DNA of 19,056 nt, from the NCBI GenBank assembly GCA_028565635.1, contig JAOXYB010016587.1:1-19056 (forward strand). Reading direction: 5' to 3'. The notes beneath the pieces are model-generated. The model was not told the DNA's origin, searched no databases, and saw only the letters and a list, made by a program, of their open reading frames with translations. Within the stretch, counting starts at the first letter, position 1; each line of letters opens with the position of its first letter. Origin of the DNA: Phoronis ovalis. Taxonomy: Eukaryota > Phoronida > Phoronidae. The translations under genes and the position numbers were made by a program. Shown piece after piece: positions 11,301 through 18,891 of the stretch.

Positions 11301-14300
11301 CACCACACATCCATACCTGAAGTAACACAGTAGAAATACAACAAGAGGTCTGCTTTTGCACACATATTGCCATCCCACTTTGAATTGTCCAGGCAACGCT
11401 TCGTCGTTGTTGCTACATATGTACCATGACATGCTAGCTCGGGAACAGCTTTGCGAGGCAAAGGAAAGTGTTACATAAGCGCGACAACTATGACGCGTGC
11501 AAGGACAATGCTCATACACTATGTACCAACGAGCCACTAAGTATAAAAAAAATTTATAAAGTGAAAGAATGGCCCCTATACTTTTTTTAGATAGCGTAAT
11601 ATTTTGTATAATTATTTATTATTTTTAAATACAGTTATCTATAAATATACTCTGCATAAATCCATTCGTTAGTGTTCCGTACCTTCTCAACTAACGTCTG
11701 GGCTTAACCATAGTCAATTTTGTTATATTCCTTCAATTTTACAAGAGCGAAATAATTATCATTAATCTTTTGCTAACCGAGATAAGCCTTCTCTCTGCGT
11801 GATCCATCGTCGCCTGTCATATGTCCATTCTATCATGATGACTCGATCATTCTGAATAGGTATTGCCGGGGAGCTTACTTTTTGCTTAGCGAACTACAGA
11901 TAAACTCCGGCAGGATAAATGTGTGTGATCGATCCCTACCCGCTTAGTCCACTGTTATACCTATTATTGTAAGCTGCAATTTGATTGGTGTCAAAACTTT
12001 CGTTACACTTTATATAGAAATAAAGGGATTATCGTTTTTCCACTTTTCGAGAAAATGAACCAATATTGACTATGGTTAAGCCCAGACGATAGTTGAGAAG
12101 ATGCAGAACACTAACGGATGGATATATTCAGACTGCTACAAATGCAGATCTGGCTATGGTACTAGTCTAATGAAGTAGAGGCACGGATAAAAAGAAAAGT
12201 AACCCCGGCAAATCAAAATGAGTGTATATGGATATACAACTTGAGACTTACCCTAAACGATAATTCTAAATTTTCTCCTCCCCATACATCCATACCTTCG
12301 TCGTATCCCCCTATGTCAAAAAAATATTTGCGGTCAATAGCAAACAAACCACCAACCATTGTAGGCGATCTGAAATTCAATGTATAATTTAAGGAGGGAC
12401 GAGGACCAGCCTGAATAAATACATCCGTTGGTGTTCCGTACCCTCTCAACTAACATCTGGGCTTAACTATAGTCAGTTTTTTTTGTTATATTCCTTCAAT
12501 TTACCAAGAGCGAAATAATTACGTTATTAAATTTTAGACCCGACCTTGCCCAATCGAGATAAGCCTTTCTTCCTGTGTGATCCATCGTCGCCTACCATGT
12601 CTATTCTATCGTTATGACATTCTGCACAAGTATCGCCAGGAGCTTGCTTTTTGCTTAGCGGACTACAGATAAACTCTGGTAGCAGACGTAGCACAGCATG
12701 TGTGTGATCGCCCACTATCTGCTTAGTCCACTGTTATACCTATTATTCTACACTGCAGTGTGATTGGTGTCAAGACTTTCGTGACACTTTATATAGAAAT
12801 AAAGGGATTATATCGTTCTTCTGCTTTTCAAGACAATAAACAAAAATTGACTATAGTTAAGGCCAGTCGATAGTTGAGAAGGTACGGAACACTCCGGGGG
12901 GGGCACTTCCTATATCGGTCTATATATACATGTGCCGCCCTTCAGGACTACCAGGATATTTCAGGGTCAGGGTTTGGACCCCTCACAATCCTACCTCATA
13001 TAAAAGAGAGTGTCCCCCGGGAACACTAAGCGGATGGATTTATTCAGACTGGACGATGACATGCTAATTACGGTTCATATTAACAGCAACTCTTACAATT
13101 AATATTATTTCCCCCCTGTTATTACTGTATTTAATTAAGCTAGTTATTGTAATTTACACAATGGCTTTAGGGAAATGAGTAACAGTTTCAAATAACTGAC
13201 AGAGGTAATTCCTACTGTTTTTGGTACCTAAGAAAAAATACAAGACATTTGTAATGTCAGATGCCCCTCTCACCCCTAGAATCAGACCATGTTCTAGGTT
13301 GTATATGGTTTGCATCCCCTGATGTGCAGTGGGCAGTGTAGTTTTTGAAGCAGTTGCTTTAAGTGTTACATAGGTAAAGTGATGTGCCATATAAAATAAC
13401 TGTTGAAGATTTGGATATTAATAGTCGACACATCTTTTAGAATCATTCTAAAAAGCTACATAGCCTAATACACCCAACCACCTCTAATTGTTCTTCGTGA
13501 ATCGTCTAGTTAGTGCTACATCTTTCTAGTATACGGCGCAACGTGAAATGTCCTCTTAAGAATAAACATGACTGTGAATCCGCCATCTTGGAAGTGATCC
13601 ACGTTAAAATTGCAACTGAGCCCTGGTATCTACCCTCAAGAAACATGGCCGCTAGTCGGCCATATTGGAAGTGATACAGATTAAAATTACACCTGACCTG
13701 CATTTTGATCTGTACTTACCCTGTATCGAATATGAAGCTGATCTGATAAAACTGAAGCAGTTATTGCAAGACAAAGGAGGTGTTACGCACAGAAAATGTG
13801 GAAAATTCGGATCGGCATTGGACCCACTTCTCAAGATCATTTTGAAATGTCACCTAACCTATTACGTACAGTATGGCTTTCGTGATTCCAACCTCGTATC
13901 ATCTAGTCAATGTTTCGTCTTTCCCGGAACTGACACAAAGTGGTGTTCTCTCTTGGGAACAATTATGGCCGCCAATCGGCCAAATTTGCAGTATTCAATG
14001 TAACAATGGCAACTGATCTGTGACATATGCCTTATCGAACATGAAGCTAGTCTGGTAAAAACGGAAGCTGTTCCAGGCAACGCCGTTCGATACCGACAAC
14101 GACGCATGGTCTACGATTATATGCCCGGACACTAAGTGGCTGGACATAATAAACTGATATTATTAAAAATAAGTAGTTTAATTGGATTGCGTAGTGTCGC
14201 ATGGCCACATCAGGTGGAAAGAACCGATGCAAGAACAATATGTCTTGCAACTTTGTCAGCCATAATAGGATTTGTGCCTTGCGGACGTTGCTAGTTCAAG

Positions 14301-16633
14301 CCTACCTAATAAAATCAGTAGATGATTGTCGACGTTCTCTCTCATGAATAGGCATAGAATGCCATGAAAAATACAAATTCCACCAAAAGCCACCAACAGA
14401 TCCCGTACCAAAGCTATTATAACGTAAATTATGGTTACTGATGACATCAATTTCAGGACATAAGACAGCACTACGCTTTTCTTTAATCCGAGCTAACATA
14501 GGTTCAAGCCTGTAAAACATTAAAGGCACTAATAGTATGTTTTTTTACAAAATAAGATTTAGATATTAGTCTAGATGTATTTACACCGTGGCACAGCTAG
14601 CATAATAATCTTTCCGCAAAGATTCTACTGCAAATAAAAGAAAGATAGCATTTTATACAGTTTCAAGGTCGTTGTAAAACACCATTTAGCTTATAACACC
14701 CATCTACGACCTTCTTGAAACCACCTTCAAACAGTCCAGGAAATCCTCTGAATTGAGGAATCAACTGGGTTATTTTGCGGTGCTATATATCTTATGACAT
14801 TTCAACCAGGATATGCTAAGCAAAATAATTATATATACCCATATGATGGATGGTAATTATAAATTCACACTCATTAATCTGTTAATATAGACACTGCATA
14901 CTAACTGATTTTTTTTATCTGATTAAAATCAATTATTGACATTAGTGTGTTTAAATGGAATATTATCTTACCAGGCTTCAGTAGCCTCACAATGAGAATC
15001 TAAAAATACGAGAACGTCCCCAGTAGCAATTCCAGCACCCTCTAGGCGTGCACGTATTAAACCACACCTCTCTGATGAACGCACTATCTTTACAACCCCA
15101 TCAGGCCAGGTTTTTCTTACATACGTTTCTAATTTCTCTTTAAGAAAATCTGCAAATAAAGAATAACAATTTCTGGGTAATTTTTAATAAACTTGGCTTA
15201 TTATAGTTTCGTAGGTTAAAGAATATATTCCCAATTATGAACAGAAATTGATATGATTAACAATCTGCTACAACCAAAAAAATTGTATAGTGACCTTTCG
15301 TGCATTGTCTAATGTGCATGTTTTTAAGAGGCTATACTACAGTAATTTTGTAAATGTAATTATGAAGATGTTTACTCACTAAATCTTGAAACATCAGTCT
15401 CATTTTTTTCTTTTGTTGTCACAGAAACCCCTCCTGTTCTGCATGGAGCAAGAGATAATAATCAATTAATACAACTCGTTTTTGTTTTAATTATAATGAT
15501 ATTTATTACTTACAAAATTGTTTCATGTTATCATGAGCTCAAATACTGTTTTTACTGATGTTAAGACAGCATATACCTTTGTCACTAAAATCATCCAGTA
15601 ATATTACTTCATGCAAATACTGCGGGGGTGATCTATTGACTACACTATGTACTGTTCGCAGTAAAGGTGACCAGGCTTCATTATGAAAGATAATAACGAC
15701 ACTGGCCGTTGGTAGTTCTTCGGAATATTGTAAACGTGCACACCTACAAACAGTAGTAACATATGTGTTCAGCATTTGTAAAACGTTTTTTAAAATTAAT
15801 TTTGTTTTTATTTTAGTAATTATTTAAATTAAAATCTTACGATAAATAAAGTGTAACTAATTTAACTCTTAAGTGTAAAACAAACATTTTAGCTTACAGA
15901 AATATTTCAATATCATTACAAAGTCTTCATCGACAATAACTGATATGCAAAGATGTTGAACACTTTAAAAGTAACTTTAAACTTTTATTCCATTCTATTC
16001 CCGAATGAACTATTCATAACCCGAGGGTCAACATATAGGCACGCATACACACAAGTATTATTGCTTTTACAGCCTGGCGCGATTATACATTTACAAGACC
16101 ATATAGCTTTATGGGTTTTAACTGGAAACTTTATAAGTTAGGAAAGCAGTGTTGTAGTAACTATGACATTTCACACCGGTTACGAGTCCATTACTATTCA
16201 TACACAGCTATTTTAAGCTGAAATTTACTGCAGCTAAACCGGGAGCTACCCCCCCCCCCAGATAAACGATCTTGCACAAAACTCACTCTCGTAAACGAGT
16301 ATCTGGTAAAGATCGGTCCATAGCAATTTTATCACTAGATATTCTATTAAAACCTTCCTTTTGAAATAAAGAATCTGCAAGTTCTTGTTCTTCTTTGCTC
16401 AATACAACTGCTGCACCTTTTTCACCTGGACCCGACTTCACTCGATTCCTGTTGGCATAACGTTCCAGTCGGTACTCAGCAATGTTCTTATAACTCCCTT
16501 GTAAATCTCGCTTTACATCATTTAAATTATTAATCCGTTGATTCAGGTAGTATACTACAGCTAAAACTATACATATTAAGATAAATATCTCGATTCGCAC
16601 AGTACGCCGGCAATCAAAGAGCAAGCGCAACAT
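5242..16633 (-). CDS. GALNT-like: Polypeptide N-acetylgalactosaminyltransferase (ppGalNAc-T), complete, 11 coding exons
   Basis: The enzyme transfers GalNAc from UDP-GalNAc to Ser/Thr of proteins, the first step of mucin-type O-glycosylation, as a type II Golgi membrane protein. Coding exons on the minus strand, 5' to 3': 16633-16287, 15743-15577, 15149-14972, 14509-14306, 12369-12252, 11316-11229, 11011-10914, 10608-10474, 9250-9143, 8290-8149, 5366-5242. All junctions are GT-AG and all phases agree, giving 569 residues, normal for the family. Visible parts are a membrane anchor (about 13-30), a stem, [15 protein letters not shown] (126-140), the metal-binding DSH (222-224), WGGEN (328-332), His356 in [17 protein letters not shown] (379-389), and a lectin domain (about 446-569) with CLD/CVD at 454, 497 and 538 and QxW at 520 and 561. 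The start is the first Met after an in-frame TAG at 16667-16669 and has A at -3. No frameshift or missing catalytic residue is seen. Subfamily assignment was not possible by eye. Confidence 0.96.
5700..6180. repeat. Weak ~180-205-bp tandem duplication in GALNT intron 10
   Basis: GATGTTGTAAACCGAATTT (5736) and GATGTCCTAAACCGCATTT (5942) correspond, as do CCGAAAAAAGTCATGACC (5820) and CCGAAAAGACATAATC (6016), and CTGTTAACA..GCTATAAAA (5871) with a like order at 6050. Diverged, about 2.3 units, no coding signal. Confidence 0.4.
6190..7620. other. GALNT intron 10 interior, nothing further seen
   Basis: Strongly AT-rich. TAGTAATTAAAATTAA occurs at about 7185 and 7344 as a short direct repeat. On the minus strand a stretch near 6565 reads IFSLDKK after an AG, resembling the start of exon 10, but it has no phase-compatible donor. 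Confidence 0.45.
7626..8117. mobile_element. TA-flanked non-autonomous element (GALNT intron 10)
   Basis: 492 bp with inverted ends CCGTATTTTCCCAAATAATC and, reversed, CCGTATTTTCTCTAGTAATC, each flanked by TA (7624-7625, 8118-8119). The right part repeats the subterminal motif GGGGCGATTA(T/C)TAGAGA twice, near 8038 and 8093. TA duplication is typical of the Tc1/mariner/pogo group. An open frame of 70 codons inside (7766-7978) shows no transposase motif that I recognise. The element ends 30 bp from the exon 10 donor. Confidence 0.7.
8149..8290 (-). CDS. GALNT exon 10: lectin repeat beta
   Basis: Encodes residues 482-528 and the first base of Gly529. The acceptor has a strong pyrimidine tract (ttctttcattttag); the donor is CAG|GTAGGT. 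It starts [12 protein letters not shown], carries CVD at 497-499, and ends the repeat with SQEW (519-522). An alternative donor 10 bases earlier (AAG|GTATCA) would not keep the frame into exon 11, so GTAGGT is chosen. The exon is open only in this frame and restores the missing middle lectin repeat. Confidence 0.9.
8440..8900 (+). repeat. R2 repeats in GALNT intron 9
   Basis: Two diverged units. The first has CAAGCTATATCTCAGAGAC, then TGACCTTGAGGTCAAAAGG and TCATGTCAAGGTCA. The second, from about 8690, has AACTGTCGTATCTTGAAAAC, then GACATCAAGGTCAAAAAG and GGGGTCAAGAGG. Similar to 2560-2870 in the same orientation. Confidence 0.55.
9143..9250 (-). CDS. GALNT exon 9: lectin repeat alpha
   Basis: Encodes residues 446-481, phase 0 to 0. 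The acceptor is acattttag and the donor GAA|GTAAGA. It opens the ricin-type beta-trefoil with the RN-x-x-x-x-LCLD pattern (CLD at 454-456) and continues to [11 protein letters not shown]. The position usually occupied by Gln of a QxW/QxF motif is Glu481 here. Confidence 0.9.
9830..10350 (-). repeat. R1 repeats in GALNT intron 8, inverted
   Basis: On the plus strand the reverse R1 order is seen: CATTCTAAA(A/C)TGTCAC at about 9833 and 10127 (period near 294), GTGACGTGCCCTCTCAGGAA at about 9917, GTGACGTGCATTCTCGAGAA at about 10250, and GCCGCCTGTCGGCCGTATTG near 10275. Segment 10008-10165 closely matches 13716-13865. Confidence 0.68.
10474..10608 (-). CDS. GALNT exon 8: end of catalytic domain and linker
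   Basis: Encodes residues 401-445 in phase 0 at both ends. The acceptor is tttcatag and the donor TTG|GTGAGT. It contains [20 protein letters not shown] and YLENVYPE, the signature closing the catalytic domain. A linker of about 13 residues leads to the lectin domain. Confidence 0.95.
10914..11011 (-). CDS. GALNT exon 7: [11 protein letters not shown] segment
   Basis: Encodes residues 369-400 after completing Gly368. The acceptor is aattatag and the donor ATT|GTGAGT. It carries the highly conserved [11 protein letters not shown] (379-389) followed by LFYAHRQDL. Introns 6 (217 bp) and 7 (305 bp) are the shortest in the gene. Confidence 0.95.
11229..11316 (-). CDS. GALNT exon 6: CSRVGH metal-ligand segment
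   Basis: Encodes residues 339-367 and the first base of Gly368. The acceptor is tacttcag and the donor CAG|GTACTT. It reads [20 protein letters not shown]. His356 in CSRVGH matches the third Mn2+ ligand of the family. The stretch after [12 protein letters not shown], is the usual active-site loop region. Confidence 0.95.
11648..12135. mobile_element. Non-autonomous DNA transposon, copy B (GALNT intron 5)
   Basis: 488 bp of the same family as 3968-4430, inverted in its interior. The ends are ATAAATCCATTCGTTAGTG on the left and the complement of ...ACGGATGGATATATTCAGACTG on the right. The flanks CTATAAATA (11639-11647) and CTACAAATG (12136-12144) match at 7 of 9 positions, an eroded target duplication. 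It ends 116 bp from exon 5 on the 3' side of that exon. Confidence 0.82.
12252..12369 (-). CDS. GALNT exon 5: Gal/GalNAc-T motif (WGGEN)
   Basis: Encodes residues 300-338 after completing Arg299. The acceptor is aatttcag and the donor AGG|GTAAGT. It contains [16 protein letters not shown] and [19 protein letters not shown], the conserved Gal/GalNAc-transferase segment that includes the acidic WGGEN site. A transposon copy lies on each side of the exon, at 11648-12135 and 12407-13051. Confidence 0.96.
12407..13051. mobile_element. Non-autonomous DNA transposon, copy C (GALNT intron 4), with nested insertion
   Basis: 645 bp, about 518 without the insertion at 12894-13020. Same orientation as copy B. 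Ends CAGCCTGAATAAATAC and, reversed, CAGTCTGAATAAATCC. The target duplication is GACGAGGAC (12398-12406) against GACGATGAC (13052-13060), 8 of 9. It sits only 37 bp from the exon 5 acceptor, so its target duplication lies within the pyrimidine-rich 3' end of intron 4. Confidence 0.85.
12894..13020. mobile_element. Small element nested in transposon copy C
   Basis: About 127 bp that interrupts the right inverted repeat of copy C. Its ends are CCGGGGGGGGCAC and, reversed, CCGGGGGACACTC. The interrupted host sequence is duplicated as GAACACT (12887-12893 and 13021-13027), or GGAACACT if one base is shared. Copies A and B have this site uninterrupted, which confirms the insertion. A 7-8 bp duplication suggests an hAT-like non-autonomous element, but this is inference. 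Confidence 0.75.
13425..14075 (-). repeat. R1 repeats in GALNT intron 4, inverted
   Basis: Plus-strand cores GGCCGCTAGTCGGCCATATTG (in part, near 13648) and GCCGCCAATCGGCCAAATTT (near 13969), preceded by relics of the GAGGAACAAACATG block, with TATCGAA(T/C)ATGAAGCT at about 13724 and 14034. An open frame of 112 codons (13665-14003, plus) lies wholly in the repeat and shows no domain. A further relic with TTTCAAGGTCGTTGTAAAAC lies at about 14660-14710. Confidence 0.68.
14306..14509 (-). CDS. GALNT exon 4: central catalytic domain
   Basis: Encodes residues 232-298, with split codons 231 and 299. The acceptor is tgttttacag and the donor AG|GTAGGC. It holds [10 protein letters not shown] and the CPEIDVIS strand seen in the family after the DxH region. 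A GG-F-W core ([12 protein letters not shown]) follows. The region just before the SPTM motif varies among family members and here is short and polar. Confidence 0.94.
14972..15149 (-). CDS. GALNT exon 3: DxH metal-binding motif
   Basis: Encodes residues 173-230, with split codons 172 and 231. The acceptor is ttatttgcag and the donor TG|GTAAGA. It contains [10 protein letters not shown] (201-210) and [10 protein letters not shown] (217-226). Asp222 and His224 of DSH correspond to the Mn2+ ligands known in the family. The Trp codon split by the donor is completed by G at the start of exon 4. Confidence 0.96.
15577..15743 (-). CDS. GALNT exon 2: start of GT-A catalytic domain
   Basis: Encodes residues 117-171, with split codons 116 and 172. 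The acceptor is ctgtttgtag and the donor AAAG|GTATAT. It carries [15 protein letters not shown] (126-140) and the nucleotide-binding-side motif [10 protein letters not shown] (161-170), both hallmarks of the GT27 family. A truncated near-copy of the 3' half of this exon lies at about 17849-17922. Confidence 0.95.
16287..16633 (-). CDS. GALNT exon 1: cytoplasmic tail, membrane anchor, stem
   Basis: Encodes residues 1-115 and two bases of Glu116. A short basic tail (RR near residue 9) precedes a hydrophobic stretch at about 13-30 ([15 protein letters not shown]), typical of a Golgi type II signal anchor. A charged stem follows, ending in [11 protein letters not shown], the conserved lead-in to the catalytic domain. 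The donor is GA|GTGAGT. Translation of the next exon supplies the expected Cys117. Confidence 0.93.
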
Positions 16634-16680
16634 TGTTGATAAATGTACACCATTGATTCTTGTCGACTAGTGCAACATAT

Positions 16681-16718
16681 TTACGTAACAGTACAGTTTG
16701 GCCGAAAAGTTGACGTAA
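16681..16718. promoter_or_regulatory. Possible bZIP-type sites just upstream of the GALNT start
   Basis: A perfect palindrome TTACGTAA (16681-16688) and a CRE-like TGACGTAA (16711-16718) lie about 50-85 bases upstream of the GALNT start codon. Both match known bZIP-factor consensus sites. Whether this is promoter or 5' UTR is unknown, and no TATA box is evident. Weak, sequence-only evidence. Confidence 0.25.
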
Positions 16719-16859
16719 TAATGGATCAGATTGTCTACAAAAAACTGATTTCACGCGCATTCGAGTATCGTGCACGAGTACGCGCCATTCTCAAAGAAAA
16801 TCCCCCGTTTCCAAAAAAAAATTGAATAGTTCTTATTTGTCGACGTTTTTGATTTATAG

Positions 16860-17780
16860 AACTGATACACGATAATAATAACAATAATATATCTGATGCA
16901 CACTATTCCAAAAATCAGAATTATTATTAAAAAAACGCTACATAACTTTTGCTACACCTTTTTGATTGTTGCAAATACTCACAACCAGTAGTGGGAAACC
17001 TGCCGTTTTTCTAGTTTGGAAAAAAAAGTTACGACTTTCTTGGCGAACATAATTTTCTCAAGCTAATGATTTTGTTGCCAACTTCTGTCTTTTATTTAAT
17101 ATTTCTTTATATCACTATTACGCTTTATTTTATTGTATTGTTTTATAAGAAGTGTCAACCTGGTAATTCTTTTTAAAAAATTCAGTTAATTACGAATGGG
17201 CTATGATACAGTTTTACTAAACCACTGTTTTTATAAATCTGAATTTACTTAGGTTACTACAAGAATTTTTATTGATTAAATTTGACAGCTTGCATTGAGA
17301 GAAGAATTACATAAAGGTAACAAGTTTTAATCACGAATGTGGTGCTATATGTGGTGAAGATCAAGGAATGATCTGTGGGGGTATTTGGAAAATAGAAATT
17401 TACGATTTACAACCATTCAGTGAGTATAGGATGTACCAAATGTAAACAGAAATGTTCACAATTGGCCATAAAGATATTTCACCTGCCTTTGGTGCTTTAA
17501 AAGTTTGCATTTATATACAAATGACAAGAGAATTTTGATTCTATGACTGCGTTACGAGATGTTAGCGTTTAAAATGTTGATTATGTCAATATTAGCTGTA
17601 GGCCTATTATTACCAATTTCCTTGATCCGCATAAACAGTTATTCATTAATACGTTTTCTGATATTTGTAACTTATACTTGCAGAACAATAACATTTCCAC
17701 TCAGATGCACACTTGCGCACCATTGATATGGGACTGTTAAAAAGGGTTAGTCAACTTTTTCCGACATACTCGACTAATAA
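16860..17780. other. Intergenic DNA between the upstream gene and GALNT
   Basis: AT-rich, without exons that I can support. Together with the exon fragment at 17785-17922 it makes up most of the 1.6 kb between the two same-strand genes. Confidence 0.5.
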
Positions 17781-17784
17781 GAAT

Positions 17785-17922
17785 TTTTATACAAAACTGT
17801 TTTCAGTCATCATGAGCTGAAGTGCTATTATTTCTAATGGTAAAATGCATACCTTTGTCACTAAAATCATCCAGTAATATTACTTCATATAAATACTGTG
17901 GTGGTGATAGATCAGATATTTC
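17785..17922 (-). pseudogene. Duplicated fragment of GALNT exon 2 with flanking intron
   Basis: On the minus strand it encodes [18 protein letters not shown] followed by a GT donor, nearly identical to exon 2 (about 15577-15642), with mostly synonymous differences and one His to Tyr change. Similarity continues through the donor into intron 2 (compare about 15505-15576, sharing tcatgagct and cataccttt). It stops abruptly inside the exon: upstream of SPPQY the sequence is unrelated and meets an in-frame TAA. The HNEAW part is absent. It reads as a partial segmental duplication of about 135 bp, not a usable alternative exon. Confidence 0.7.
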
Positions 17923-18183
17923 GCGTAATATTTGTTGTGTTTGTTCTATGTAGAATTTAGCTTACCACTAGATCTGGTGCGAACCAGGCAGTTTATTTAG
18001 ATTTGCAATTAGTAAGAAGTTGACACTTGTTCTATAAAAATACCCATTAGTGAAAAATTGTGGTTATTATTTTACACAAAAAATTTAAATTTTTAATAAA
18101 AATAACATATTCAATAAGAACAACATTTAATGCCATGGTTTCATTCTTGCGTATGCTTGCTAAATATTGCCGTTCGTGCACAA

Positions 18184-18189
18184 TTTATT
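18184..18189 (-). terminator. Candidate poly(A) signal of the upstream gene
   Basis: AATAAA on the minus strand, about 46 bases after the TAA of the candidate terminal exon. The position is normal for a cleavage signal and supports a gene end here. It depends on the exon call. Confidence 0.35.
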
Positions 18190-18234
18190 TTGAGGCGATA
18201 GAAGAGATTGGCCGTACTCGTGGTGAAGCTGTTT

Positions 18235-18342
18235 TTAACTATAAAGGGGCCCTTTTTGATCCGTAGGATCACTTTTCAAAAAATATCCTCCATACATTTT
18301 TTCCGTATTTGCAAGATGAACAATTTGTTCCATAAATCGTGT
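18235..18342 (-). CDS. Candidate terminal exon of an unrecognised upstream gene
   Basis: 35 codons and TAA (18235-18237). The acceptor is preceded by a good branch/pyrimidine stretch (ctaactattcctac...ctgag). It reads RFMEQIVHLANTEKMYGGYF and ends KGPLYS. It starts in phase 0, matching the phase-0 end of the candidate exon at 18615-18759. AATAAA lies about 46 bases past the stop, at 18184-18189. I do not recognise the family. The gene would be transcribed in the same direction as GALNT and end about 1.6 kb upstream of its start. Confidence 0.55.
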   Translation of the reverse strand, partial: TRFMEQIVHLANTEKMYGGYFLKSDPTDQKGPLYS

Positions 18343-18614
18343 CTCAGGGATAAAAATTGTAGGAATAGTTAGATTTATAAGAAATCCCATTCCAATGTAT
18401 AGTGGGGAGTTCTATTTAAAGTCACTGGGCGTCTATTCGTAGGATTTTTTAAATAGTTAAATTTTCTGGGCTCGAGTCCATGTGCCAAATATCAAGTCTG
18501 TACAGTAAGCCGTTCTACACAATAAATAAACTTAAATAAAAAAATAATAACTGTAATTAAAAGCTTGTGGAAAACAGGCTTCTAAAAAAGACAATGATCT
18601 TGCAGTATTCGTAC

Positions 18615-18759
18615 CTCACTTATTCCTGGCAACATATTCACAACTTTGAAAATGTGACTGGGAAAAACTACTCCAGTTGCAACAACTGCATCTGCTGTCA
18701 GTTCTAAATCTGGAACTAAAAGCGAAGTGATCATCATTGAACCAACAACTATAATCATG
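18615..18759 (-). CDS. Candidate internal exon of the same unrecognised gene
   Basis: 145 nt between a ttttggttgcag acceptor and a GAG|GTACGA donor. In phase 2 it encodes 48 residues: a hydrophobic start (MIIVVGSMMITSLLV), an acidic turn (DLELTADAVVA), then GVVFPSHIFKVVNMLPGISE. The hydrophobic segment could be a membrane helix. A second frame is also open here, so the frame choice rests on phase agreement with both neighbouring candidate exons. Function unknown. Confidence 0.5.
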
Positions 18760-18850
18760 CTGCAACCAAAATTAATTCTTTTAATTTAATTTGCATGGTT
18801 GGCATCTGTATTAATTCCTGCTTTGTGTGTTATCAAAAATTTAATCCTAC

Positions 18851-18891
18851 CTTATTGTTTCAAAAATGCCGTTTCTGTAAAGGTTGCAGGG
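18851..18891 (-). CDS. Candidate small internal exon of the same unrecognised gene
   Basis: 41 nt with a strong acceptor (ctttttgtctgcttgctatacag region) and an AG|GTAGGA donor. It reads PCNLYRNGIFETI in phase 0 and ends in phase 2, which joins exon 18615-18759 without a break as Ser. The open frame extends upstream on the minus strand to about 19000, including an ATG, so a longer exon or a start here is possible. Further 5' exons would lie outside the window. Confidence 0.4.

Noticed and set aside
13665-14003. Open frame of 112 codons on the plus strand
   Set aside because: It is contained in R1 repeat sequence inside GALNT intron 4, antisense to the gene, with no recognisable motif.
16643-16825. 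Short divergent plus-strand open frame of 60 codons at the GALNT start
   Set aside because: It overlaps the probable promoter/5' UTR, has no recognisable domain, and is of a length expected by chance.
17849-17960. Mutually exclusive alternative exon 2
   Set aside because: There is no acceptor in the phase required by exon 1, the HNEAW motif is missing, and an in-frame TAA lies just upstream.
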